A stretch of 21,768 nucleotides of DNA from Elusimicrobiaceae bacterium (GCA_024405075.1 JAKSPG010000004.1:1-21768); one strand, 5' to 3'; numbered from the stretch's first letter, positions 6,688-13,934 are shown. The notes: generated by a model from the sequence alone, not told the origin. Numbers and translations are program-made.

Positions 6688-7105
6688 TGTTTTTCCCCTC
6701 AAAAATTCCCCGTTATCTCCGGTTATTTTGGTAAAAACAGGTCTGTTTTACCCCCACAAAAATAGTGGATGTTTCCTTTTATGGTTTGATTTAGGATAAG
6801 TCCGCTTGTGCTTTCCGTTTGGTCCGGTGTCTGTTTGGTTTCCCTGGATTCTTTTCTGTTTGGCTCTTTTGGGTTTGTTGGTAGCCACCCCTTTTGGCCT
6901 TTTTGGGCCTGTTGGGGTGTCCCGCCACATGCTAAAATGGGTCATTCCCCAAAAATAGTAAAAATCCTTAAAATTTAAGCATTTCTAAAATCGCCTATTT
7001 TATTTTTCCCCATACCCTAGGTACCCCCAAATCGTTCTGGCGCGTTTTAACGCTTTCGGCTAAAATTGCAAAATCGCATTTATTTTTGCGTTTTTGTGGT
7101 GGGGG

Positions 7106-7135
7106 AATCAGCGCAAAAATTAGCTGATTTTTTAA
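7106..7135 (+). terminator. Terminator-like hairpin without an obvious upstream gene
   Basis: AATCAGC (7106-7112) and GCTGATT (7123-7129) form a 7-bp stem followed by TTTTAATTTTATTTTT. No coding gene ends just upstream on the plus strand, so it would terminate either readthrough or an unannotated transcript from the 6.7-7.1 kb stretch. Confidence 0.4.
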
Positions 7136-7441
7136 TTTTATTTTTGCAAAAAAAACAAGCTGTTTTGAGTGGTTTGTAAAGTGCTGTTACCTGCCAGGAA
7201 ATAAAATCTATAAATAGTATAAGTTTATATAAAAAAATACTTAAATATTATAAATAAATAATAAAAATATCATAATGAATAGATGTTTGTTTTTAGGCCG
7301 TTTTTCTCTCTTTTAATTAACATAATAAAAATTATCGTTAGTAATGTGGACCGGGCAAATAGCCCCCCCTTTCTCTTTTAAATAAAATATACGGTTAAAA
7401 AATCGTGTTGAATTTTGAAAAGATTAGAAATCCGGTTTTGT

Positions 7442-7494
7442 CGGTTTGGTTTTTCTCCCCTTTCCTTTGGGTTATATAAAAGGGGGTTAAACCG
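7442..7494. terminator. Imperfect hairpin downstream of the 7536-8132 gene
   Basis: CGGTTT (7442-7447) pairs with AAACCG (7489-7494) and inside it CCCCTTT (7457-7463) pairs with AAAGGGG (7479-7485). It lies about 40 bases past the stop of the minus-strand gene. There is no clean U-tract after it on that strand, so the terminator role is a guess. Confidence 0.3.
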
Positions 7495-7535
7495 TTTTGA
7501 AAAAAGCAAAAAGGGGGTCAAAAGCCGGGAAGGGG

Positions 7536-8132
7536 TTACTCCAGGGCCTTTTTTTCAGCCAGTACAAAGGCACGTGCCAGCCCGGCCGGGGTAAGCATAT
7601 AGAGGCGGCTTCGCTTGGCCCCCTGGCTTTGAATAAGCCCCAATTTAACAGCCGGGGCCAGCAGGCGGTCTAAGCGGGGGACGGCAAAGTTAGATTTTTC
7701 CAGCGCGCGCGATAGCCATAGGGCGCTACCCCCCTCCTTATTGAGCAGTTCCCGCCCCCCTGCCAGCAAAATAAGGGCGGCTTCATCTGCGGATAGGTGG
7801 AATTTGCGCCGCAAAGCAAGCTGCTCCCCCTCCTGGGTAAGCAGTTGCTCCCATAGGCGTGTATTGGGAAAAACCGGGTTTTGCGGTGCGGCATGTCCCT
7901 TTTTGGAGGATGACGACGTGGCGTAAAGTGCCGGGACGAGAGTGCCGGTTGCGACAGTATCTTCAGCAGAGGGGTTGCCGGACTGTTGCCGGGCGGGTGG
8001 CAGTTTTTTGACCAGAGCCAGGAAATAATCGCGCTGGGATTCTATAAATTCCCGGTTTCCCTCCGCTTCAAACTCCTCGCCGTTGGCAAATTTAAGCCGG
8101 ATTTTTTGCGCCAGGTTATTTTCGTTATTCAT
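7536..8132 (-). CDS. Uncharacterised protein with winged-helix-like C-terminus
   Basis: 198 residues, not recognised. The N-terminal 45 form a compact charged segment (IRLKFANGEEFEAEG, then ESQRDYFLALVKK). A Ser/Ala/Pro-rich, probably disordered linker runs to about 90. The C-terminal 100 residues look all-helical with a final strand pair: ALWLSRALEKSNFAVPRLDRLLAPAVKLG could be a helix-turn-helix, and SRLYMLTPAGLARAF resembles the wing and last helix of winged-helix regulators. No membrane segment or signal peptide is visible. It has its own promoter (TTGACA, 17 bases, TATTAT), with DnaA boxes between promoter and start codon. ACGGAG precedes the ATG. A role in replication control or transcription is suggested only by this context. 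Confidence 0.75.
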   Translation of the reverse strand: MNNENNLAQKIRLKFANGEEFEAEGNREFIESQRDYFLALVKKLPPARQQSGNPSAEDTVATGTLVPALYATSSSSKKGHAAPQNPVFPNTRLWEQLLTQEGEQLALRRKFHLSADEAALILLAGGRELLNKEGGSALWLSRALEKSNFAVPRLDRLLAPAVKLGLIQSQGAKRSRLYMLTPAGLARAFVLAEKKALE

Positions 8133-8157
8133 GTGCCGCTCCGTTTATTTGAAAAGG

Positions 8158-8187
8158 TTATCCACAGGGGTTATCCACGGGGATAAG
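8158..8187. promoter_or_regulatory. Cluster of three DnaA-box-like sites
   Basis: TTATCCACA (8158-8166) is a consensus DnaA box. TTATCCACG (8171-8179) is a one-mismatch box in the same orientation, four bases on. GGGGATAAG (8179-8187), read in reverse as CTTATCCCC, is a weaker third. They lie just downstream of the -10 box of the 7536-8132 gene, where bound DnaA would block or govern transcription. Confidence 0.7.
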
Positions 8188-8191
8188 ACAT

Positions 8192-8220
8192 ATAATAAGA
8201 TTTTTTTTGACATATGTCAA
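8192..8220 (-). promoter_or_regulatory. Promoter of the 7536-8132 gene
   Basis: On the minus strand TTGACA (8215-8220) is followed after 17 bases, including an A8 run, by TATTAT (8192-8197). The -35 lies in the perfect 14-bp palindrome TTGACATATGTCAA (8207-8220), so a -35 also faces the other way. Confidence 0.7.
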
Positions 8221-8222
8221 TA

Positions 8223-8250
8223 TATGTTATTTTTATGTTATTTTATGTCA
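8223..8250 (+). repeat. Short helically phased A/T repeats next to DnaA boxes
   Basis: TATGTTATTTT (8223-8233), TATGTTATTT (8234-8243) and TATGTCA (8244-8250) recur with an 11 then 10 base period, close to one DNA turn. They sit between the TTGACATATGTCAA palindrome and another DnaA-like site at 8256-8264 (TTATCCCCA on the minus strand). The arrangement resembles iterons or a DNA-unwinding element. Confidence 0.5.
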
Positions 8251-8255
8251 AAACC

Positions 8256-8264
8256 TGGGGATAA
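8256..8264 (-). promoter_or_regulatory. Isolated DnaA-box-like site
   Basis: TGGGGATAA reads TTATCCCCA on the minus strand, one mismatch from TTATCCACA. With the cluster at 8158-8187 it flanks the A/T repeat block. Confidence 0.45.
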
Positions 8265-8470
8265 CCCTCACTCTCCGACGGAGAATTGGGGAAGCATCTA
8301 TCAAAAAACTAATCCGTTCTGTAAGAAAAAGTGCATTTTTAGTGAGTAAAAAACCTAATATAAGTACAAGAATTAGATTTTTTAAAAATGCGGCGGGGTA
8401 AAAATTAGTACGATTTTGTGGGTCGCCCCAAAACGGGTTGAGGGTACTATTATCCCCCCATTTTGGCCAA

Positions 8471-8506
8471 AAATTAAAATCCGCAAAATCGGGTGCGATT
8501 TTGCGG
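8471..8506 (-). terminator. Terminator of the prepilin gene at 8533-9087
   Basis: CCGCAAAATCG (8481-8491) and CGATTTTGCGG (8496-8506) form a perfect 11-bp stem with a 4-base loop. On the minus strand ATTTTAATTTTTGG follows. It lies 27 bases after the prepilin stop codon. Confidence 0.8.
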
Positions 8507-8532
8507 CTTTGAAAAATAGGGCCAATCAGCCA

Positions 8533-9087
8533 TTAAGGCAAAGGAGAATGATGGGTGCCTTGGGTTTTAAATATTTTTTTACAGTAAGCACCGCTTGTGT
8601 TAGCAAATACAATACTATTCCCCCCTGTGTACTGATTCTCATAGCAGAGCAACGTATGTGTTGGTGTATTACTATTTAGCGAGTCCAACATGTAGGTAAA
8701 GCCGGCTCCCGCATATGGCCCCGAAATTCTACCAATTGATATTCCTATACCAGTGGCTTCTAAAAATAGTTGCAAACTCCATTCATCATTTGAGCGGACA
8801 TCTGTGCCGGTACTGCTTCCCTCAACCCACCTAACATTTCCCGTCCACGGGATATCCACGGACAGTTCGTCAAAAGTTCTGGCATACGTGCCGTTGGCCA
8901 GGTGGTACGCTTCTTGCGCGGCGGCGACGGAGCGGATCATCGCAAACGCCTGCGCAGCTTTTGATTTTTCCACCACTTTTTGATATTGTGGCAGGGCAAC
9001 AGCCGCCAAAATACCAATAATTAGGACAACGACCAGGAGTTCAATCAATGTAAATCCGACCGCCTGCTTTATATTTTTGCTTTTCAT
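8533..9087 (-). CDS. Type IV prepilin-like protein
   Basis: 184 residues. The 11-residue leader MKSKNIKQAVG precedes FTLIELLVVVLIIGIL and AAVALPQYQKVVEKSKAAQA, with Gly at -1 and Glu5 intact. The helix end AAAQEAYHLANGTYARTFDELSVD follows the common pattern of this set, after which the sequence diverges: a Gly/Ser/Thr-rich domain with only two cysteines (LLCYE and AYCKK near the C-terminus), possibly a D-loop-like disulfide. AAGGAGA lies 11 bases before ATG, with a T8 run between. Own promoter and terminator. It is followed on the minus strand by the DnaA-box region and faces away from mutY. Confidence 0.9.
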   Translation of the reverse strand: MKSKNIKQAVGFTLIELLVVVLIIGILAAVALPQYQKVVEKSKAAQAFAMIRSVAAAQEAYHLANGTYARTFDELSVDIPWTGNVRWVEGSSTGTDVRSNDEWSLQLFLEATGIGISIGRISGPYAGAGFTYMLDSLNSNTPTHTLLCYENQYTGGNSIVFANTSGAYCKKIFKTQGTHHSPLP

Positions 9088-9128
9088 ATCAAAAAAAATC
9101 TCCTTGTTGGTTTTTCCCTGCTCCCATT

Positions 9129-9156
9129 ATTAACGTTTTTTTTTTTGATATGTCAA
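9129..9156 (-). promoter_or_regulatory. Prepilin promoter with A11 spacer tract
   Basis: Minus strand: TTGACA (9151-9156), TATC, eleven A, then CGTTAATAAT. With a 16-base spacer the -10 is GTTAAT (9129-9134); the overlapping TTAATA and AATAAT are alternatives at 17 and 19. The -35 to tract sequence is identical to that of the prepilin promoter at 4550-4577. Confidence 0.75.
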
Positions 9157-9220
9157 GTAAATTTTATTACCCGACGGAAATACCCCCTATTTTTGTGGAC
9201 CAAACAGGGGCGTAGAAAAG

Positions 9221-9229
9221 TGGTACAAT
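9221..9229 (+). promoter_or_regulatory. Extended -10 promoter of mutY (leaderless)
   Basis: TGGTACAAT is an extended -10 (TGn plus TACAAT, 9224-9229). Six bases (AAGGTA) separate it from the mutY ATG at 9236, so the transcript should begin at or beside the start codon. Confidence 0.6.
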
Positions 9230-9235
9230 AAGGTA

Positions 9236-10249
9236 ATGAAAAATTTTTCCGCCGTCCTGTTAAAATGGTATAAATCCAATAAGCGCGCGTTGCCGTTTCG
9301 GGATACGCATAACCCGTATTTGATTTGGCTGTCTGAAATTATTTTCCAACAGACCCGTATCGCCCAGGGCCTTGCGTATTACGAAAAATTTGCGAAAAGA
9401 TTCCCCACCCCCGCTGCGCTCGCCGCGGCGGACGAAGACGAAGTATTAAAACTTTGGCAGGGGCTTGGTTACTACTCCCGCGCACGCAATTTACACGCGG
9501 CCGCCAAAAGTATGAACGGCGTTTTCCCTCGTACGTATGAGGGGGTGCGCGCGCTAAAAGGCGTGGGCGATTATACCGCCGCGGCGATTTGTTCCATGGC
9601 GTACCAAATGCCCTGCGCGGTGGTGGACGGAAACGTGTACCGGGGGCTTTCGCGCGTGTTCGGGATAGATACCCCCATAGACAGTACGGGTGGCAAAAAA
9701 GAGTTTACTGCGCTAGCTCAAAAACTTTTAGATAAAAAACATCCCGGCGATTACAACCAGGCCATTATGGATTTTGGCGCGCTAATTTGCACGCCACAGG
9801 CGGCGCAATGTGCTACGTGTCCGCTGACTAAAACGTGTGTGGCCCGTCGGAAAAACCGGGTTAGCGCGCTGCCCGTTAAAGCGCAAAAAACAAAAGTAAG
9901 TGAGCGGTTCTTCCATTACATATATGTAGAGCAAGGGCCGTTTGTGTGGCTGCATAAGCGCGGGGCGGGCGATATTTGGCAAAATCTCTATGAACTCCCC
10001 CTCGTGGAAACAGGTAAAAGTGGCCCGTTGACTAAAAAACCTGCGTGGTGTGGGCGGGCCAAATTGTGCGCCGTCGGTACGCCTGTCAAACACGTTTTGT
10101 CCCACCGGGTGATTTGGGCACAATTATATAAGGTGATTCTCTCCCCCTCTGCTAAAATACCGCCGGAGTTTTTACGTGTGAAAAAATCTTTTTTGGAAAC
10201 CTACGCCGTACCGCGTCTTGTGCAAAAACTGTTGGAAAAAATCTTATAG
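9236..10249 (+). CDS. mutY: A/G-specific adenine DNA glycosylase
   Basis: MutY removes adenine mispaired with 8-oxoguanine, preventing G:C to T:A transversions. The 337 residues show the catalytic Glu34 in LSEIIFQQTR, the helix-hairpin-helix LKGVGDYTAAAI (107-118) and the catalytic Asp131 in VVDGNVYR. The 4Fe-4S ligands are in the spacing C-x6-C-x2-C-x5-C (CTPQAAQCATCPLTKTC). The C-terminal NUDIX-like domain that recognises 8-oxoG is present (DIWQNLYELPL) but short. The ATG at 9236 gives the expected distance to Glu34. It is a single-gene unit between two prepilin genes, with no clear terminator. Confidence 0.95.
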   Translation: MKNFSAVLLKWYKSNKRALPFRDTHNPYLIWLSEIIFQQTRIAQGLAYYEKFAKRFPTPAALAAADEDEVLKLWQGLGYYSRARNLHAAAKSMNGVFPRTYEGVRALKGVGDYTAAAICSMAYQMPCAVVDGNVYRGLSRVFGIDTPIDSTGGKKEFTALAQKLLDKKHPGDYNQAIMDFGALICTPQAAQCATCPLTKTCVARRKNRVSALPVKAQKTKVSERFFHYIYVEQGPFVWLHKRGAGDIWQNLYELPLVETGKSGPLTKKPAWCGRAKLCAVGTPVKHVLSHRVIWAQLYKVILSPSAKIPPEFLRVKKSFLETYAVPRLVQKLLEKIL

Positions 10250-10304
10250 ATGTCAGGTAACACCTGACCGATGTGTCCTGTTTGTCTAACTCCAAAAATA
10301 AAAC

Positions 10305-10332
10305 TTGACATCGTTTTTTTTTTTGGTAAATT
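10305..10332 (+). promoter_or_regulatory. Prepilin promoter with T11 spacer tract
   Basis: TTGACA (10305-10310), TCG, eleven T (10314-10324), GG, then TAAATT (10327-10332) as -10, spacer 16. It is almost base-for-base the promoter found at 21512-21539. Confidence 0.75.
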
Positions 10333-10352
10333 TTGACTATAGGCAAAATTTA
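10327..10352. promoter_or_regulatory. Inverted repeat over the prepilin -10 and start site
   Basis: TAAATTTTG (10327-10335) and CAAAATTTA (10344-10352) are perfect 9-bp arms with an 8-base spacer. They cover the -10 box and likely transcription start, as an operator would. The same dyad, 8-bp arms, is kept at 21535-21558 in front of the last prepilin. Confidence 0.5.
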
Positions 10353-10371
10353 CACAAAAAAGAGGTCACGC

Positions 10372-10827
10372 ATGAAAAACGCAATGTCGGTCAGATTAGG
10401 TGGTTTTACACTCATTGAATTATTGGTAGTTGTTTTGATTATCGGTATTTTGGTGGCGGTGGCGTTGCCGCAATATCAAAAGACGGTGGAAAAAGCGCGT
10501 ATGACCGAAGCCGTGATGGCGGTTGAGGCGATTGCTAAGGCCAATGAAATGTATAAGCTTGCCAACGGAGATTATACAAACGATATTAATGATTTGGATA
10601 TTGAATATGTTGGCCAAGATAGTGTATACGACGGAGTTTATTGTAAGGAAACAAAAAATATAAGATACTTGTGTGCGGGCGATAGTGGTGGATTATATCT
10701 TGCTGTAGCACAAATAAAAGCCAGGTATACACTACGCATTCGTAAAAATCAAAGCCGATATTGTACGCATAATCACATTTCTGCTTATGAAATTAAGCTT
10801 TGTCAGGACTGGGCGGCGGGAAACTAA
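10372..10827 (+). CDS. Type IV prepilin-like protein
   Basis: 151 residues from the ATG at 10372, which has AAAGAGG six bases upstream; an in-frame TTG at 10333 lies inside the promoter and is not used here. The leader MKNAMSVRLGG is followed by FTLIELLVVVLIIGIL and VAVALPQYQKTVEKARMTEA. The helix end ANEMYKLANGDYTNDINDLDIE follows the common pattern of this set, then comes a unique domain with four cysteines (YCKE, LCAG, YCTH, LCQD). Promoter, leader and first 30 codons are closely similar to those of the prepilin at 21580, but downstream parts differ. The stop overlaps the stop of ldh tail to tail (10824-10827), with no terminator between. Confidence 0.9.
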   Translation: MKNAMSVRLGGFTLIELLVVVLIIGILVAVALPQYQKTVEKARMTEAVMAVEAIAKANEMYKLANGDYTNDINDLDIEYVGQDSVYDGVYCKETKNIRYLCAGDSGGLYLAVAQIKARYTLRIRKNQSRYCTHNHISAYEIKLCQDWAAGN

Positions 10828-11786
10828 TTTTCCGCGCCTACTTCTTTGGCAATTTTTTTAAGCATATCGGCCGATTCTTTGAGTGCCAAGGCTTCGTTGC
10901 CGTCTAAGGAAATCGGCATTTGGAGTTCCACCCCGTTACGGCCAACGACGGCGGGCATACTTAATGTAATATCGTTAATACCGTACGCGCCGTGCATTAA
11001 ATTAGAAACGGGCAGTACTGATTTTTCGTCGCGCACGATCGCTTCGCATATCCGCTTTACCGCCATAGCAATACCGAAGTAAGTGGCTTTTTTGCGCTTG
11101 ATAATTTCGTACGCGCTTTGTTTAACTTCCTCCGCAATTTTTTTCATTTGCTCGTCGTGATTATGAAACCCGCGCAAACTGCAAAATTTGTGTATCGGTA
11201 CACCTGCCACATTGGCTGTACTCCAAACGGCAATTTCGCTATCCCCGTGCTCTCCGATAATAAAGGCGTGTACGCTACGGCTGTCTACGTTTAAGTGATT
11301 GCCGAGAATCTCGCGAAAGCGCGCTGTGTCCAACACGGTGCCGGAGCCGATGACGCGGTTTTCGGGCAGCCCGCTTAACTTTAGGGCCGTATAGGTCAAA
11401 ATATCCACCGGGTTGGCTACGACGAGTAAAATCCCCTTATAGTTACGTTTTTTTATTTCCGGGATAATCTGTTTAAAAATACTGACATTTTTTTGTACCA
11501 AGTCCAAGCGTGTTTCGCCCGGTTTTTGGTTGGCGCCTGCCGTGATAATAATGATAGCGGCGTCTGTGATATCGTCATAATCTCCGGCGTAAATTTTCAT
11601 CGGGCGGGCGTATGCCTCTCCGTGGGAAATATCCATAGCTTCGCCTTCGGCTTTGTTTTTATCCGAATCCACCAATACCATTTCACTAAATAGTCCGCTT
11701 TGCATCAGCGCAAACGCGCTGGCCGCCCCCACAAACCCACAACCGATAACGGCTACTTTTCTATCATTGATTTCACAATTTGTCAT
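10824..11786 (-). CDS. ldh: L-lactate dehydrogenase
   Basis: NAD-dependent reduction of pyruvate to L-lactate in the cytoplasm, a fermentative NADH sink. From the ATG at 11786 it has 320 residues: GCGFVG nucleotide loop (15-20), Asp40 for NAD preference, and the substrate loop GANQKPGETR (84-93), whose Gln marks LDH rather than MDH. VANPVDILTY, GSGTVLDTARFR and catalytic His180 in GEHGDSEIAVWS follow. A longer frame to 11828 exists, but its extra codons overlap TATAAT (11809-11814); the shorter start has GGGGGAA upstream and fits family length. It converges with the prepilin gene, stops overlapping. Confidence 0.93.
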   Translation of the reverse strand: MTNCEINDRKVAVIGCGFVGAASAFALMQSGLFSEMVLVDSDKNKAEGEAMDISHGEAYARPMKIYAGDYDDITDAAIIIITAGANQKPGETRLDLVQKNVSIFKQIIPEIKKRNYKGILLVVANPVDILTYTALKLSGLPENRVIGSGTVLDTARFREILGNHLNVDSRSVHAFIIGEHGDSEIAVWSTANVAGVPIHKFCSLRGFHNHDEQMKKIAEEVKQSAYEIIKRKKATYFGIAMAVKRICEAIVRDEKSVLPVSNLMHGAYGINDITLSMPAVVGRNGVELQMPISLDGNEALALKESADMLKKIAKEVGAEN

Positions 11787-11808
11787 AAGAGTTCCCCCAT
11801 GTTCAATT

Positions 11809-11814
11809 ATTATA
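11809..11814 (-). promoter_or_regulatory. -10 box of ldh
   Basis: ATTATA on the plus strand is TATAAT on the minus strand, 22 bases before the chosen ldh ATG, leaving room for a short leader with GGGGGAA. No good -35 is visible. It decides the ldh start: the longer frame would begin upstream of this box. Confidence 0.55.
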
Positions 11815-11903
11815 CGAAAAAAAACCACCCTTGCGGATGGGTTTTTAGGTTATTAAGGCGCAAAGACATCTCCAAACGGGTCACACTAGGGAATGACGAC
11901 AAT

Positions 11904-11935
11904 AAAAAAGACCTGCCCGAAAGCAGGCCTTTTTT
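11904..11935 (-). terminator. Terminator of the FadL-type gene
   Basis: AAAAAAGACCTGC (11904-11916) and GCAGGCCTTTTTT (11923-11935) form a 13-bp stem around CCGAAA, with one position that is G-U in the minus-strand RNA. The minus-strand tail is TTTTTTATTG. It could work in both directions. Confidence 0.85.
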
Positions 11936-11966
11936 ATTAGAAACTATACGGCTAATGCTAGAATTT

Positions 11967-13193
11967 CTAACCGAAGGCCAGCGCCAATATGTCACTGCTA
12001 CCGTTGGTGTATTCCATGGGGAGACTGCCACTGCTGGGATGGCTGTGTCCTTTTAGGTCGTTTGCCCAAATGTGGGAATAGGCCAAATCTACGTTCCACG
12101 TTTCTGTTTGATATCCGGCCCCAACGCTAAGGATATACCGGTCGTCCACCGGTAAAAGGGTGTCCATGGCTTTTTCGTTAATGGGGGATTTATCATATAC
12201 ATAACCACCGCGTACAGACCAATTTTCATTGATCTTATATTCCGCCCCCAAATTTAAGCGGTACACATCTTTGTACAATTTTTTGTTGCGGATTTCAGGC
12301 GCTTGTTCGGTATCTCTGTATTCAATGACGAGCTGATCATACGCACTCCAAAATGTACCCACAATGCCGGCTTCTACAATCAAATTTTCCGTCGGGGTAA
12401 AAGATAGCCCTGCGGCCAGACTGTCCGGCAAGTTAACCGCCCCATTGACCGGACCCATATGTATTTTGTCCGCTACATTGTTTACCCAAGAGGGGTCTTT
12501 GGTGTTGAAACTGCCCTTCATATTGTGCTTGATCTTAGTTTTATAAACGGCGCCAAATTTCCATTTCGGGGCCCAGTCCGGCCGGTAATTTAAGGAGAAA
12601 TTTCCCCCCCAACTGATGCCGTCGCCTCCCATTTCAAATTCTTTGTTTGGATTGGTGGGATCTAAGTAACTGTTTTTGAGTTTTTGGATAAATTCAATGG
12701 TCATGGCTTCTAATCCCATAGCCATAGAAAATTGGTCATTGGCTTTAATGGCGAGTTCCGGGGTAATGGAAATAGTTTCCAAACTTACTTCATAGGCCAA
12801 ATAAGATCCCGTCCATCCGGCGTGATTTTCGTATGTTCCGCCGAGCCCGTAGCGGGAAAATACGCCTAACCCGAAGGAAATGTCCTCACTCCATTTGTGC
12901 GTTAAATATAAACTGGGTAAAAACCAATTCTTGTCTTTAATATCGCGGGCGTCTCCGTTTACGCTAGCGGTAGCATGCGGGCGAACCGCCGTTACGTTGG
13001 TTTGCATTTGCATACCTTCTAACTCGGTAATGAGAGAAGGGTTGAGTGCCAAAGAGGCCGGCTCTGCCTTATTAGCTATTACGGCTCCACCCATAGCGGT
13101 AGAACGGCCACTGAATTCATACAGGGCAAATCCTGCGCCGAAAGACAACTCGGTCAGCAGAAGGGTACATATTAGTGTTACTAGTTTTTTCAT
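11967..13193 (-). CDS. OmpP1/FadL/TodX-family outer membrane porin
   Basis: 408 residues with a signal peptide (MKKLVTLICTLLLTELSFGA) and the N-terminal FadL signature GFALYEFSGRSTAMGGAVIA...ASLALNPS, the hatch region that plugs the barrel. The rest alternates polar and aromatic residues as in a beta-barrel (for example WNVDLAYSHIWAND). The family moves hydrophobic compounds such as long-chain fatty acids across the outer membrane, so a Gram-negative envelope is implied; the substrate here is unknown. The C-terminus ends ALAFG, with Phe next to last rather than last. AAAGGAAG lies six bases before ATG. Single-gene unit between two terminators. Confidence 0.85.
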   Translation of the reverse strand: MKKLVTLICTLLLTELSFGAGFALYEFSGRSTAMGGAVIANKAEPASLALNPSLITELEGMQMQTNVTAVRPHATASVNGDARDIKDKNWFLPSLYLTHKWSEDISFGLGVFSRYGLGGTYENHAGWTGSYLAYEVSLETISITPELAIKANDQFSMAMGLEAMTIEFIQKLKNSYLDPTNPNKEFEMGGDGISWGGNFSLNYRPDWAPKWKFGAVYKTKIKHNMKGSFNTKDPSWVNNVADKIHMGPVNGAVNLPDSLAAGLSFTPTENLIVEAGIVGTFWSAYDQLVIEYRDTEQAPEIRNKKLYKDVYRLNLGAEYKINENWSVRGGYVYDKSPINEKAMDTLLPVDDRYILSVGAGYQTETWNVDLAYSHIWANDLKGHSHPSSGSLPMEYTNGSSDILALAFG

Positions 13194-13223
13194 AAGACTT
13201 CCTTTATTGGATTTTAAGACGAG

Positions 13224-13267
13224 AAAACACCCATTTCTCGCTACAAAGCCGATAAAACGGGTGTTTT
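13224..13267 (-). terminator. Terminator after the TPR membrane protein gene
   Basis: AAAACACCC (13224-13232) and GGGTGTTTT (13259-13267) form a 9-bp stem with a 26-base loop; T residues flank both sides, so it may act in both directions. Confidence 0.6.
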
Positions 13268-13274
13268 TTGATTT

Positions 13275-13934
13275 CTATTTCTGTAATTGTGAGATTTTAT
13301 CTTTAGCCAGTGTGCCAAAGTAGGTTTTAGTGTAATTTTCCAAGAGATATTTGTAACTTTCCAAGGCGGCGGATTTATCCCCGGCGAGTTCTTGGCTCAT
13401 GGCGAGTGTCAAATACGCTTGCGGGCGCGCAAAACTCTTGGAATTTTTTTCAATAAAACTTTTCGCCGCTTGAATAGAACCGTTATAATCTTTGGCGGCT
13501 TGCAACGCGGCCGCATGCGAAAGGGCGGCTTCGGTGCGGACCGTTTCGTTTTTGTGGTTCGCCAGTTCCTTATATATAGTGGCGGCTTGCGCAAAATTTT
13601 CTTGCGCGTACAAAAGGTTTGCTTTTAACAGTTGGGCATACGCGGCAGCCGGAGTGCCTTTAAAGTCGGCCGATAATTGATCCAATTGGGCAAAGCCGGC
13701 TTCCTCGCCTTGGCTGACTAAAGCCAGTTGGGCGTTGTAGTAAGCAGCCCAGGAATCTTCCGTTACTTGGCGGGTATGGTTGACGTAGAGCGAAACCCCA
13801 ACAATTATCAATACGACTAGCGCAAGTGCGGTAATAACCGGCTTGCGGTTTTGTTTGCAAAAACGCACGGCCTTGGTTAGACCGTCCGCCAAAAAATCCT
13901 TATTTTCCGCCGGAGCGGTATTTTGTGTGTTCAT
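13275..13934 (-). CDS. Membrane-anchored TPR protein (YfgM-like)
   Basis: 219 residues from the ATG at 13934. A basic, charged N-terminus is followed by a single membrane segment at about 32-51 (PVITALALVVLIIVGVSLYV), then a periplasmic helical domain of TPR-like repeats (AAYAQLLKANLLYAQENFAQA; ALSHAAALQAAKDYNGSI; AYLTLAMSQELAGDKSAAL). The layout is that of YfgM, a chaperone-associated ancillary protein of the Sec translocon, but simple TPR proteins are hard to assign. A frame to 13961 exists; the shorter start is preferred because TATAAT lies exactly six bases before it. It follows the dCMP deaminase gene by 36 bases. Confidence 0.75.
   Translation of the reverse strand: MNTQNTAPAENKDFLADGLTKAVRFCKQNRKPVITALALVVLIIVGVSLYVNHTRQVTEDSWAAYYNAQLALVSQGEEAGFAQLDQLSADFKGTPAAAYAQLLKANLLYAQENFAQAATIYKELANHKNETVRTEAALSHAAALQAAKDYNGSIQAAKSFIEKNSKSFARPQAYLTLAMSQELAGDKSAALESYKYLLENYTKTYFGTLAKDKISQLQK

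Larger units (their letters stand above)
6690..7535. other. Long intergenic stretch without a convincing gene
   Basis: No credible protein gene is seen here. From about 6760 to 6940 the plus strand is almost free of A and full of T and G, with repeated CTGTTTGG words. A 65-codon Lys/Pro-rich minus-strand frame there (6748-6945) has no recognisable domain and is not called. From about 7200 to 7290 the sequence is nearly all A and T. Hairpins are noted at 6730-6752, 7106-7129 and 7442-7494. The stretch could hold an untranslated RNA, decayed sequence or a DNA-unwinding region. Confidence 0.5.

Noticed and set aside
6748..6945. Minus-strand frame of 65 codons, Lys/Pro/Arg-rich.
   Set aside because: No ribosome binding site or domain; its composition simply mirrors the T/G-rich plus strand.
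8158..8264. Firm call of a chromosomal origin.
   Set aside because: No dnaA/dnaN neighbours and no obvious strand-skew change in sampled lines; kept as a hypothesis only.
11798..11800. Possible five-codon upstream ORF (MGELL, stop overlapping the ldh ATG) starting eight bases after the -10 box.
   Set aside because: Intriguing, but too short to support from sequence alone; GGGGGAA within it is more simply the ldh ribosome binding site.
11787..11828. Longer ldh start adding 14 codons.
   Set aside because: The added codons cover the TATAAT box, and the shorter start has a good ribosome binding site and matches LDH length.
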